Below, one piece after another: positions 1 to 7,547 of a stretch of DNA of 52,362 nt. The stretch is from an archaeon. GTDB lineage: Archaea; Asgardarchaeota; Hermodarchaeia; Hermodarchaeales; Hermodarchaeaceae. The stretch is from the NCBI GenBank assembly GCA_016550425.1, contig JABXGS010000152.1:1-52362 (forward strand). The letters run 5' to 3'. Below the pieces are notes generated by a model. That model was not told the DNA's origin and ran no database searches. It worked only from the letters and a program-made list of their open reading frames with translations. The translations under genes were made by a program, and so were the position numbers. Position 1 is the first letter of the stretch, and the number at the start of each line of letters is the position of its first letter.

Positions 1-1
1 A

Positions 2-196
2 GCACCAGTAGCTAAAGAGAAAGCATCATCTGAAATTCATCGTCGAGATGATTTTGGGTTACATAGTGAAGCTTCAGACAAATTAGTAAAATCCGCTCCT
101 TCGCGTGTAGATCAAATCATTAATTTCCTAAAACAAAATCGAACTCTTGAGATTCAGGCAACCTTATCGTTCAAAGAACCGCCTGAAGAAACTTAA
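2..196 (+). CDS. 3' end of an unidentified gene (partial)
   Basis: The window opens inside a reading frame that runs without a stop to TAA at 194-196, giving the last 64 residues of a protein. The visible part is hydrophilic, rich in Lys, Glu and Ser, with a short amphipathic stretch near its end (residues like VDQIINFLKQNRTLE). There is no membrane segment and no motif I recognise. It points toward the regulator at 253-831, so the two are convergent with about 56 bases between their stops. The start and most of the protein lie outside the window, so no function is offered. The reading frame itself is fairly convincing because it stays open across the whole available stretch and has a normal codon pattern. 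Confidence 0.55.
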   Translation, partial: APVAKEKASSEIHRRDDFGLHSEASDKLVKSAPSRVDQIINFLKQNRTLEIQATLSFKEPPEET

Positions 197-252
197 TTGC
201 CTTCCAATTGGGTAACAATTCAGTGTGGATGCGATTAGGCCCACTTATCGAA

Positions 253-831
253 TCACGTAGTTAATTTGATTTGGATCTTTTCTTGTTCTAGGTGAAGCTT
301 GGCCAGCTGATGTAATAGCTTCAGGTAGAGTAAGTCAGCCTCTTTGTCGTCAAATTCATCTTCCTTATCGATCATCTGCTCGAACGTTTCTGCAATTTCC
401 TGAGCGGCCACATTGATGTCTTGGCTAATCAAGTGCTGAAAATCAAGCTTCTTACTATCAACTTTGCCTAAGATATATCCCCACAGAAAGGTCTTAATTG
501 GGAGGAGCTGTGCTTCCCTTTCTGCCCGGTTCAGGGAGGCCAATTTTGGCCATTGCAAAGGAATGGTCGCTTTGTAAAATTTGCGGATTCCTCCCCGATG
601 ATATTCTTCCCTCGTTCGTTCAATCAATCTTTCTTTTTCTAACTGTTTCAAGTGGTAACTGATCCGGGGTTTACTCAAACCTAGAATCTTGGAAAGTCCA
701 GTCAACGAACGCTCTTTCTCGGAGAGGTGTCGGAGGATGCTCGCTGATATTGGATTCACCAGCATGGCTGCAGATTTCTGACCTTTCACTGAGCGTGCTT
801 GTTTGTTACGAGATTTTGGCAAAACGTTCAT
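253..831 (-). CDS. winged-helix (ArsR/MarR-like) transcriptional regulator
   Basis: A 192-residue protein with a classic winged-helix DNA-binding domain at about residues 25-100. It has a helix-turn-helix around LTGLSKILGLSKPRISYHL followed by a wing in ERTREEYHRGGIRKFY. The pattern fits ArsR-type archaeal regulators in which the recognition helix is followed by a basic wing. The C-terminal half is helical and charged, probably a dimerisation or sensing region, and has no conserved cysteine cluster. It is transcribed away from the opine dehydrogenase/mutase operon and could control it, but only the shared intergenic region supports that. A dyad at 844-862 just upstream of its ATG is a candidate autoregulatory operator. 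The ATG at 831 is adopted as start; the effector is unknown. Confidence 0.82.
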   Translation of the reverse strand: MNVLPKSRNKQARSVKGQKSAAMLVNPISASILRHLSEKERSLTGLSKILGLSKPRISYHLKQLEKERLIERTREEYHRGGIRKFYKATIPLQWPKLASLNRAEREAQLLPIKTFLWGYILGKVDSKKLDFQHLISQDINVAAQEIAETFEQMIDKEDEFDDKEADLLYLKLLHQLAKLHLEQEKIQIKLTT

Positions 832-843
832 CCTCGAGCAGGG

Positions 844-862
844 CTTTTTAAACTATAAAAAG
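844..862. promoter_or_regulatory. dyad overlapping a TATA-like element upstream of the regulator
   Basis: CTTTTTA and TATAAAAAG form a near-palindrome of 19 bases with seven outer pairs, centred about 22 bases before the ATG of the winged-helix gene. On the minus strand it contains a TATA-like run. Such a position would suit an autorepressor site. A second TATA-like run (TTTATA at 875-880) could serve the plus-strand operon but lies about 150 bases from its start codon. Confidence 0.35.
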
Positions 863-1030
863 CGCCCCATAACATTTATAGCTTATACTAGTTACAAACT
901 TTTACCGTTAAAATAGTTTACCCTTCAAAGAATTATCCAGTCATCCACTAAGAATTCTTTAGCAGTCAACCGGCTCTTTCCCAGACAAGCTATCCTACAC
1001 TCTGCAGCATTATTTCGGGAGGAAAAACAA

Positions 1031-2182
1031 ATGTCAGCATCAATCGCGATATTGGGTGCTGGACATGGAGGTCAAGGACTAGCGGCATATCTCGTATTAA
1101 ATGGCCATGAAGTTCACCTCTATAATCGGTCCCAATCACGCATCAATCCCATCATCAGTCAAGGTGGAATCCGAGTTGATGGTGTCCTCGAAGGATTCGC
1201 GCCACTCTCGTCCTGCTCTTCGAATATGGGTGAAATATTAGCTAAAGCTGAGTTTGTTTTCTTTGTTGTTCCTGCGTCAGCGCATCGAGATCTCGCAAGA
1301 CTTTGCGCTAATTATTTGAATCCGAATCAGGTGCTTGTTCTTCTTCCTGGACGAACCGGTGGTGCCCTTGAGGTATCGAATATCCTCGAGAGTATCCTCG
1401 GTTGGTATCCACCAATTGCTGAGGCACAGACCTTTCCTTTGGTGAGTCGGGTCGAATCTTCTGGTCATGCTAAAATTACGGCAATCAAGAACGAATTACC
1501 AATTGCCACCTTCCCAGCAAAGTATACAGAAGAATATTGTTCGTTGTTATCTACTATCCTCCCAGGGGTTGTATCTGCGGAGGATGTTCTCAATACTAGT
1601 CTAGCGAATATTGGCTGTATTTTTCATCCTGCACCCTTGTTGTTGAATCTTGGTCGAGCGGAGTCAACTCAGGGTAATTATAATCATTACCTTGATGGTG
1701 TGACCCCTACTGTAGCAAAGTTTCTTGAACGAATTGATGAAGAACGTGTTTCTGTAGGTAACGCCCTTGGAAAGAAGCTCTGCTCAGCTGCTGATTGGTT
1801 ACGGCAAGTGTATAATTCACATGGTAAGAATTTGTATGAGTGTCTGCAATCCACCTATTGTTATCAGGAGTTGGGGGCTCCATTCTCACTAAATCACCGT
1901 TACGTGTTTGAAGATGTGCCTACTGGGTTGGTCCCAATTGCTGCAATTGGTGAACAGATCGGTGTCCCAACTCCGACAATTCGAACAATAATTGATCTCG
2001 CTTCACACTTAACTGGCATCGACTATTGGCGAACTGGCCGAAATGCGGACTATCTCGGAATTACTGAGCTTTCGACTATGGAGCTTCTTTTCTATGTCCA
2101 GGAGGGTTCTCTGGATGTTCTTAGTAGTCATGCTGTTGTCGAAGGTCATCTTGATGATTGGGATGAGGTGGGGTTAGAATGA
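1031..2182 (+). CDS. opine dehydrogenase family protein (NAD/NADP octopine/nopaline dehydrogenase-like)
   Basis: The 383-residue protein starts with a Rossmann dinucleotide fold: GAGHGGQG at residues 9-16, followed by an acidic/polar strand end at about 30. The C-terminal half matches the helical domain of the octopine/nopaline dehydrogenase family, including the NIGCIFHPAPLLLNLGR stretch (about 199-215) and a histidine in SHGKNLYECL. Family members reductively condense an amino acid with a 2-oxo acid, or run the reverse. The substrates here cannot be read from sequence. A strong ribosome site (GGGAGGA at about 1017-1023) precedes the ATG. Its end overlaps the next gene by four bases (ATGA), so translation is probably coupled to the B12-dependent mutase-like protein. 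This suggests that one enzyme makes or consumes the amino-acid derivative handled by the other. Confidence 0.85.
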   Translation: MSASIAILGAGHGGQGLAAYLVLNGHEVHLYNRSQSRINPIISQGGIRVDGVLEGFAPLSSCSSNMGEILAKAEFVFFVVPASAHRDLARLCANYLNPNQVLVLLPGRTGGALEVSNILESILGWYPPIAEAQTFPLVSRVESSGHAKITAIKNELPIATFPAKYTEEYCSLLSTILPGVVSAEDVLNTSLANIGCIFHPAPLLLNLGRAESTQGNYNHYLDGVTPTVAKFLERIDEERVSVGNALGKKLCSAADWLRQVYNSHGKNLYECLQSTYCYQELGAPFSLNHRYVFEDVPTGLVPIAAIGEQIGVPTPTIRTIIDLASHLTGIDYWRTGRNADYLGITELSTMELLFYVQEGSLDVLSSHAVVEGHLDDWDEVGLE

Positions 2183-3933
2183 AGTCTTCACAGGGGTCAA
2201 AAAAGCAAATGATACTTGGTGCTTCTCTAGGCAACTGTGTGCATGTTGCTGGTCCACTTAATTTTCTAGCATTGGCTGAAGCCCGGGGGTATTGTACGGA
2301 ATTTCTTGGTCCTGCAACGTCTATCGAGCAGCTTTTACGGCGAATTGTGGAAAAAGATCCAGACATAGTTGGGTTAAGCTATCGTCTCACACCTAAGGTT
2401 GGCGTTCAATTAGTTACTGAACTCAGTCAAAGAGTAAAAGAAGAGAATTTAGAAAAGCGTACTTGGATATTTGGTGGTACTACACCCGTAGTCAACGCGG
2501 TTAAGAAGATTCGTTTCTTTGATGCCTACTTTGATGGTGATAGTACTGATGAAGATGTTCTTACATTCTTAATTGCGAATTGTGACCCAGTGCTTTATTC
2601 AAAACAACGGAAACGGGAACGGGCTCAGCTTTATGCTTCAACGCTTATTGAACGATTGGCACAGCGGAAGCCATGGCCATTAATTCGTCACCATTTTGGT
2701 TTACCTGACTTGGAAGAGACAATTGCCGGGGTCAAACAAATCGCTGAAGCAAAGTGCCTTGATGTTATATCCATTGGTCCCGATCAAAATGCTCAACAAT
2801 TCTTTTTCCGTCCTGATGAAATGCAGCTCTCAGTAGAGGGTGCTGGTGGCGTTCCTATTCGAACCAAAAAGGATCTCATTGATTTGTTTGCTGCCTCGCG
2901 ATATGGAAATTTCCCGCTTATGCGTTGCTACAGTGGCACTCAAGATTTAAGCAGATGGGCAAAACTCCTTCAAAAGACCATTAACAATGCTTGGTGTGCA
3001 ACACCAATTAATTGGTATAGTGCCCTTGATCGTCGGAGCACACGTCCCATCACCCAGGCAATTCGGGAAAATATGAAAAACATTGCATGGCATGGCAGAA
3101 ATGGTATTCCGGTCGAGGTCAATGAACCACACCATTGGAGTCTGCGTCAAGCTCATGATACAATCGCAGTAGCAGCTGCATATTGGTCAGCATTTATTGC
3201 AAAATCGCTAGGCGTAGGCAATTACATTATTCAGATGATGATGAACACTCCCCTTGGGACCTCTCCTTCGATGGATTTAGCGAAAATGTGGGCTTATTTA
3301 GGACTCGTAGAATCCCTAGAAGATGAAAATTTTAGAACGCACCGTCAGGTTCGAACAGGATTGCTAAGCTTACCAGTAGACCTGGACGCCGCCCGAGGGC
3401 AACTCGCCTCATCTATGTATACTGCTATGATGCTTAATCCCGACATTGTCCATGTTGTTGGATTCTGTGAAGCAGATCATGCAGCCACATCCCAGGACGT
3501 TATTCAAAGTTGCCGCATTGTTCGGCAAGTGGTCAAAGAATGCCTACTTGGAGTTCCTAATCCTTTATTAGATCCCCTAATTATGAAACGTCGAGATCAA
3601 TTAGTATCTGAAGCAACCCTTCTCCTCAAGCTTCTCATGGAACTTCCTGAGGATAAGTCTATTCATCCTTTACTCAATCCTGAAACATATTTCCGTGCAT
3701 TGAAGTTAGGCATATTGGATGCGCCTGATTTAGTTGGTAATCCTAATGCACAAGGGCAGCTCAAAACTCGAATGATCAATGGTGCATGTTATGCCGTGGA
3801 TGAAAACGGGCATATTTTGAAAGAAGAAACACGTCTAGCCAAATGTGTTCCCCACTTGGTAAAGGCTGTTGTATCAAACGGGAAACGAAAACCCAAATTA
3901 CGGGTAAACAATGAACTTGAGGTGAAACTATGA
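2179..3933 (+). CDS. single-chain B12-dependent mutase-like protein (GlmS-like plus GlmE-like)
   Basis: The 584-residue protein has two parts. Residues 10-140 resemble a cobalamin-binding Rossmann domain with CVHVAG (about 19-24) where the DxHxxG motif is expected: the cobalt-ligand His and the Gly are kept, but the Asp is Cys. Residues about 150-560 resemble the catalytic barrel of glutamate mutase E: a PVEVNEPHHW segment, NTPLGTSPSMDLAKMWAYL, and a C-terminal LGILDAPDLVGNPNAQG that parallels the TGVMDIPFGPS region of GlmE. In bacteria the two halves are separate chains. Translation is coupled to the opine dehydrogenase before it and the zinc-ribbon gene after it by four-base overlaps. I infer a carbon-skeleton mutase acting on an amino acid or opine; the true substrate is unknown. 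No MeaB/GlmL-type chaperone is visible nearby. Confidence 0.7.
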   Translation: MKSSQGSKKQMILGASLGNCVHVAGPLNFLALAEARGYCTEFLGPATSIEQLLRRIVEKDPDIVGLSYRLTPKVGVQLVTELSQRVKEENLEKRTWIFGGTTPVVNAVKKIRFFDAYFDGDSTDEDVLTFLIANCDPVLYSKQRKRERAQLYASTLIERLAQRKPWPLIRHHFGLPDLEETIAGVKQIAEAKCLDVISIGPDQNAQQFFFRPDEMQLSVEGAGGVPIRTKKDLIDLFAASRYGNFPLMRCYSGTQDLSRWAKLLQKTINNAWCATPINWYSALDRRSTRPITQAIRENMKNIAWHGRNGIPVEVNEPHHWSLRQAHDTIAVAAAYWSAFIAKSLGVGNYIIQMMMNTPLGTSPSMDLAKMWAYLGLVESLEDENFRTHRQVRTGLLSLPVDLDAARGQLASSMYTAMMLNPDIVHVVGFCEADHAATSQDVIQSCRIVRQVVKECLLGVPNPLLDPLIMKRRDQLVSEATLLLKLLMELPEDKSIHPLLNPETYFRALKLGILDAPDLVGNPNAQGQLKTRMINGACYAVDENGHILKEETRLAKCVPHLVKAVVSNGKRKPKLRVNNELEVKL

Positions 3934-4073
3934 CTGAAGAACGATGTAGCTGTGGCTTTCCATTAAGTGAAAAGTACAAAAAGTGTATCGTTTGTTTACC
4001 TCCTCAATTGAGAATGACAACTGGGCGGTATAACCATTCAATCATTGAATCAATGTTAAAGGATTCCGGTTAA
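3930..4073 (+). CDS. 47-residue zinc-ribbon protein
   Basis: A short reading frame begins in the ATGA overlap with the mutase stop and ends at TAA 4071-4073. The product has CSC at residues 6-8 and CIVC at 19-22, an arrangement typical of a small zinc knuckle or ribbon, followed by a basic tail. The translational coupling and conserved-looking cysteine spacing are the main reasons to believe it is real. It may be an accessory or metal-binding subunit of the mutase/opine operon. No enzyme family is recognised. An inverted repeat lies directly after its stop. Confidence 0.6.
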   Translation: MTEERCSCGFPLSEKYKKCIVCLPPQLRMTTGRYNHSIIESMLKDSG

Positions 4074-4090
4074 AGGTTCATCAAGAACCT
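4074..4090 (+). terminator. inverted repeat after the zinc-ribbon gene
   Basis: AGGTTC-ATCAA-GAACCT is a perfect six-pair hairpin beginning right after the stop codon, followed by a moderately T-rich stretch (TTATTTACTGTTTT at about 4100-4113). It could end the opine/mutase transcript. The stem is short, so this is tentative. Confidence 0.35.
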
Positions 4091-4147
4091 ATGAACTCGT
4101 TATTTACTGTTTTAACCGTTTGAATGACTTTCCAAGGAGCTGAAAGA

Positions 4148-4288
4148 ATGAGTAAAAAGGCACAGAGCGATTCCAAGCAAGACAAAAAGTCCAAGGACGA
4201 ACTAAAGAAAATTAGATTGAAAGAAAAAATTGAAAGAGAACGACGAAAAGCCCAGGAGCGCGCTCGGTTAACCCTATATCGATATTAA
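4148..4288 (+). CDS. 46-residue highly charged basic peptide
   Basis: A small reading frame with a good ribosome site (AAGGAG at 4134-4139, eight bases before ATG). The product is dominated by Lys, Arg, Glu and Gln and is predicted to be a single long helix (KIRLKEKIERERRKAQERAR). It carries no cysteines and no hydrophobic core. Such peptides may bind nucleic acid or a ribosome, but nothing here proves it. It lies between the mutase operon and the nuclease-like gene, in the same direction. It is accepted because of the Shine-Dalgarno sequence and clean stop; function is unknown. Confidence 0.5.
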   Translation: MSKKAQSDSKQDKKSKDELKKIRLKEKIERERRKAQERARLTLYRY

Positions 4289-4408
4289 ACTGTCTACATT
4301 ATTACGAAAATAGAGAATTGCACCTTTGAGGAGTCTCTGGTAGTTGACTTTGTATCTTTGATTCCAATTACTCAATTCAAAGCATTCAGTGTTTTTTTCC
4401 GGTTTTAT

Positions 4409-4421
4409 GGTTCTTAGAACC
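4409..4421. repeat. short palindrome GGTTCT-T-AGAACC
   Basis: A perfect six-base dyad around one base in the 217-base gap before the nuclease-like gene. It could be an operator or a weak hairpin. It shares GGTTC/GAACC with the hairpin at 4074-4090, but two short dyads do not establish a repeat family. Confidence 0.25.
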
Positions 4422-4505
4422 GATTTCATTAAACATTTGGACTTCTGCGATTATGCCAGGGTAACCGACCATTAAAAAATAGTTTATTAAAGACAAGGGT
4501 CACTG

Positions 4506-5063
4506 TTGGATGTGAGTGCAATGTCAGAATATCTTCTATTAACTGTTTATCGCCGGTATCTTGAGGCTAACGGTTACGAAGTTGAGCAAAAGGCTACGAT
4601 TCCGGGGGGAATAGTTGATCTTTTAGGAAAGTCGAGAAATCGAACACTGCTTGCTGAGGCAAAATGGATTCGAAGCCCTGGCGATTTCTATGAGGCGGTC
4701 GGACGTGCTGTTCAAAACAAAGTTGCCATGCCCGACGGTATCCCTGTTGTTGTGATTCCCGTAGGGGTCGCTTCCGAGGAAATTCGTGAACGAATCTTAG
4801 GTGCCTGCTACAAGTATGGTGTCGAACTCCATTATGTGAATGTGAATGAACGCGAAGTGTTTCAAGATTACTTAACGACTCAGGTCTATCCGGCTATTAA
4901 GACTCTAATTCAATATGTGAATGACCTGATAACTCAGGGTCTTTCTGGACCTCAAATCAAAGCGCTCCATGAAGCTGTGTCAGCTTTTCAGAGTATTAGA
5001 GAGCCACCTGAACTCGTAGACGAAGTGAATTTAGTGTTAGAAAAGCTCATACCATCACAATAG
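4506..5063 (+). CDS. PD-(D/E)XK nuclease-like protein
   Basis: The 185-residue protein has the restriction-endonuclease-like core in its first third: Asp38 in GGIVDLLG and Glu51-x-Lys53 in LLAEAKW. This is the usual D...ExK metal site, embedded in a strand-helix pattern that starts with a helix at residues 7-21 (tail YLEANGYEVE). The rest (residues 80-185) is helical with a strand VPVVVIPVG. There is no adjacent methyltransferase, helicase, Argonaute or CRISPR gene, so it is a lone nuclease-fold protein, perhaps for DNA repair, recombination or an uncharacterised defence role. The start is uncertain: TTG at 4506, GTG at 4512 and ATG at 4521 are all in frame, and no clear ribosome site decides between them. 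Confidence 0.7.
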   Translation: MDVSAMSEYLLLTVYRRYLEANGYEVEQKATIPGGIVDLLGKSRNRTLLAEAKWIRSPGDFYEAVGRAVQNKVAMPDGIPVVVIPVGVASEEIRERILGACYKYGVELHYVNVNEREVFQDYLTTQVYPAIKTLIQYVNDLITQGLSGPQIKALHEAVSAFQSIREPPELVDEVNLVLEKLIPSQ

Positions 5064-5145
5064 GGGCTCACTTGATTGTCTTCTCATTGAACTTCTCGCT
5101 AGGAGGAGAAATTGGGCAAGTGTATCCTATTGGTTATACACCTGA

Positions 5146-6072
5146 TCAAGTGTGTAATTTGTCCGCTATCCATTTCTTTAGCGATTTTTGTGCAGGAATT
5201 TTATTTATCCAATCCGTGTCTTGATAAAAACCCTCATGGCGAACGGTAACTAGTTCTTCCAATGTGGATGGGCGGTTGTTGGACACATCCTCTGCCAACA
5301 GATGAAGTGGATAATTATAGGTGCTCGAAAGTTCTTGCAGTTCCTCTGTTGGAAATGAAGAAAGAATTACGCCTGAAAGTGCCGCTTGGTGCACAAAGAT
5401 CTCGTATCGTTTATCTTGACGGTAGAACTGTTGACATTCAGTCGTTCCAATGAGTTCAATAAAGGTGTCATGCCATATTCGAAAGAGACGATTAGTAGGG
5501 CGGGTAATGAGAATGCCTGCATTGAAGTAGGGACGAATTTCTGTAGCATCCACATGGGTGATCATGGGAAAGATTCGGTCCTGGGGGACCTGACAGGACT
5601 GGTAAATCTGGGTCCAGAATGGATCGAGGGGAGTGTCATATCGTGATCCGATAAGGGTGTGATGCACGGGTCGATATCCAAGACTTTTATTATCAGGTAA
5701 AAGGAATTCATTCGGTTCGTTCAAGACCAGCGTGTTCGAATCTAGCCACGCTAATAACGCTGTATTTCTTTCTGCCATTGATTCAGCAAAGGCAATGGCT
5801 TGAATTGTATCTGCAAAGAAGAAGGGGAGTTTGGATTCATCCATCATAAAGGTGTTCACTTTTACCTCAAGTTCTTCAAAGCGCTCCTGGGTTGGCTTCG
5901 ATAAGTTGTTGGAGGATTCGGGGGTAAATACCCAGATGGGGGTATTTGCTAGCGTTCCGGCAAATGAGCGAATGCTTTCTACGAGTAGACGGGTATTTGT
6001 TTCTGATGTCTTTTGGGGGTAGACTACGGTTGTAAAAATGAGTTTTTCGGGAATCATCTTCGAGTCGAACAT
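5146..6072 (-). CDS. GT-A-fold glycosyltransferase-like protein
   Basis: A 308-residue soluble protein. Features fitting a nucleotide-sugar transferase are an N-terminal alternating strand/helix region (LIFTTVVYP), a WLDSNTLVL strand with a DxN in the place of the DxD metal site (about residues 109-117), and RPYFNAGILITRP (about 179-191), which resembles the YFNxG element of GT8-type enzymes. No signal peptide or membrane segment is visible. It is not in a polysaccharide cluster, so acceptor and sugar cannot be guessed. It is transcribed on the minus strand, convergent with the nuclease-like gene, with about 80 bases between the stops. The family call is moderately secure; activity is unproven because the metal motif is not a textbook DxD. 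Confidence 0.55.
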   Translation of the reverse strand: MFDSKMIPEKLIFTTVVYPQKTSETNTRLLVESIRSFAGTLANTPIWVFTPESSNNLSKPTQERFEELEVKVNTFMMDESKLPFFFADTIQAIAFAESMAERNTALLAWLDSNTLVLNEPNEFLLPDNKSLGYRPVHHTLIGSRYDTPLDPFWTQIYQSCQVPQDRIFPMITHVDATEIRPYFNAGILITRPTNRLFRIWHDTFIELIGTTECQQFYRQDKRYEIFVHQAALSGVILSSFPTEELQELSSTYNYPLHLLAEDVSNNRPSTLEELVTVRHEGFYQDTDWINKIPAQKSLKKWIADKLHT

Positions 6073-6145
6073 TTTGGGTTGCTATTCCCTATTAATTAAT
6101 CTCAAAGAGATTTGGATAAATCGTGGATGGAACTTCTAGTTGCCA

Positions 6146-6928
6146 TTATTGTATAGTAAACGTAGTTCCTGACCCATTCGCATGGTAGACGTTTTCTCCA
6201 ACGATTTTCCGAATAGCGTCTTTAGCTGCTTTTTTCGTGCAATGACAAGGTGAAACAAGTCTTACATCTTCCTCTTGAAAGAACTCGCCTGCGCTTCGGC
6301 CTTCCTCTTCGGTCGAAATATGGAAGCCACCAATCACGGCATGAACTGAGCGACCCGGAAAGGCTTTTTTCGCTGCCTGGAGTAAACGTTGAACCTTAGG
6401 GTGGGCACATCCTGTAAGAAGCACAAGCCCAACACTTTCCACGTTAAATACGACACCGTGTTCTTTGAGTTTCTGTGGACCTAAGGCTCCAGTTGTAGCG
6501 ACACCAGACCGAATTATATGCGATTCATCCGCAATTACGCGCCGGATATTAGCACGACTCAAGGTTGATTCTAATGTACCATGGTGCGCTGGGAGATATG
6601 CAACCAGATCGGTGTGTTGAATCAACTCTAACGCCGGCTCAATTGCTCCAAAATGGTCATGATGAAAATGAGAGATGACGAGTGCTCGGAGGTTCGAAAA
6701 CTCTAGTCCCAAGGCTTTTACATTATGACGAAAGACTTGTGCGCTTCCACTAGTATCCAAGAGTAATGCCTCTATACGCCCAGGAAACTGAATATCAACA
6801 TGAAATGATAGCCCCCAGACATTGCTCAGCCCAGGTTGTGCAGTTTCATTATCCACAACGGTTGTAATTGTTATTCCTAACACTTCTTCAGTTGCAATAT
6901 CTGTTTCATCTATGGTTTCAGAGGCCAT
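6146..6928 (-). CDS. metallo-beta-lactamase fold hydrolase, dihydropterin-phosphate synthase-like
   Basis: The 260-residue protein carries the metal-binding motif HFHHDH at residues 87-92 (H87, H89, D91, H92). It also has further metal-ligand regions in LLTGCAHPKV, VIGGFHI and SPCHCTKK. This arrangement, especially TGCAHPK and GGFH, is typical of the branch annotated as 7,8-dihydropterin-6-methyl-4-(beta-D-ribofuranosyl)aminobenzene 5'-phosphate synthase, an early step of methanopterin-type cofactor synthesis. Many relatives have other or unknown substrates. The ATG at 6928 is preferred because AGGGT lies nine bases upstream; an in-frame TTG at 6955 would add nine residues without a site. An F420-type oxidoreductase gene lies 2 kb away, but no other pterin genes are present. 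Confidence 0.78.
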   Translation of the reverse strand: MASETIDETDIATEEVLGITITTVVDNETAQPGLSNVWGLSFHVDIQFPGRIEALLLDTSGSAQVFRHNVKALGLEFSNLRALVISHFHHDHFGAIEPALELIQHTDLVAYLPAHHGTLESTLSRANIRRVIADESHIIRSGVATTGALGPQKLKEHGVVFNVESVGLVLLTGCAHPKVQRLLQAAKKAFPGRSVHAVIGGFHISTEEEGRSAGEFFQEEDVRLVSPCHCTKKAAKDAIRKIVGENVYHANGSGTTFTIQ

Positions 6929-7049
6929 TCTAATTACCCTACTATTTCCTCTCAATCAAACCAATTAATTCTTCTGTACACTAAGAAGAGGTTGAATTGA
7001 ATCACCGTTTCTTCTTGGCGATGTGATGAAATATCTTGTTAACGATTTT

Positions 7050-7396
7050 CTAGCCCTCCTCTGTTTTTTGCATATGATACAAATCAATATAATCCACTGG
7101 ATCTGTGTTACAAGCGAGTTCTATTATCACTGAAGCAGCGTTTCCATATCTTTCGGTGGAAAGAATCTGAAACCAGGCTTGATTCTCTGGATCATAGGTC
7201 CCTTCAGCGAGTTCCTGCTCCCGCATTTCTTGCCAATGGTCCCGACGCACAAATGATATTGCACCATTACGGACACCAAAAGACAGGGCATCCTTATGAA
7301 AAATCTTTGAAATAGTTGGATGATCTAGAGTTCGAAGACCTTCGACAAAGGTGGCAATGCTTCCCAAATATACTCATACTCTCTATCAGATTTCAT
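7050..7396 (-). pseudogene. NTF2-like (lumazine-binding type) protein, frame broken near its start
   Basis: Residues from FVEGLRTLDHPTISKIFHKD onward match small NTF2-like proteins of the lumazine-binding/SnoaL type (about 110-120 residues, cone-shaped pocket). The 3' frame has only a TTG start at 7367 with a stop three codons before it. A different frame beginning at ATG 7396 reads MKSDREYEYIWEA, exactly the kind of N-terminus this family has, and would join the main frame if one base were present near 7357-7361. The gene is therefore either a fresh pseudogene or intact with a one-base assembly error. The rest of the reading frame is undamaged, which favours a very recent change or an error. 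Confidence 0.6.
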
Positions 7397-7547
7397 GTCG
7401 CCATATCGGTTTCAGCGTTATTAAAGCCTATAGAAGCAAGCAGTCATCTACGTAGTCTGAATTCTCGATAAACCTTCGATATTTTTATCTGCCAAACTAG
7501 AAATGGGGAGGAGCAAACACTCGGGCTCCTCATAGGCAAAGTCGTTT

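Noticed and set aside
4074..4421. GGTTC/GAACC dyads as a dispersed repeat family
   Set aside because: Only two short copies were seen and their spacing differs, so chance is a sufficient explanation.
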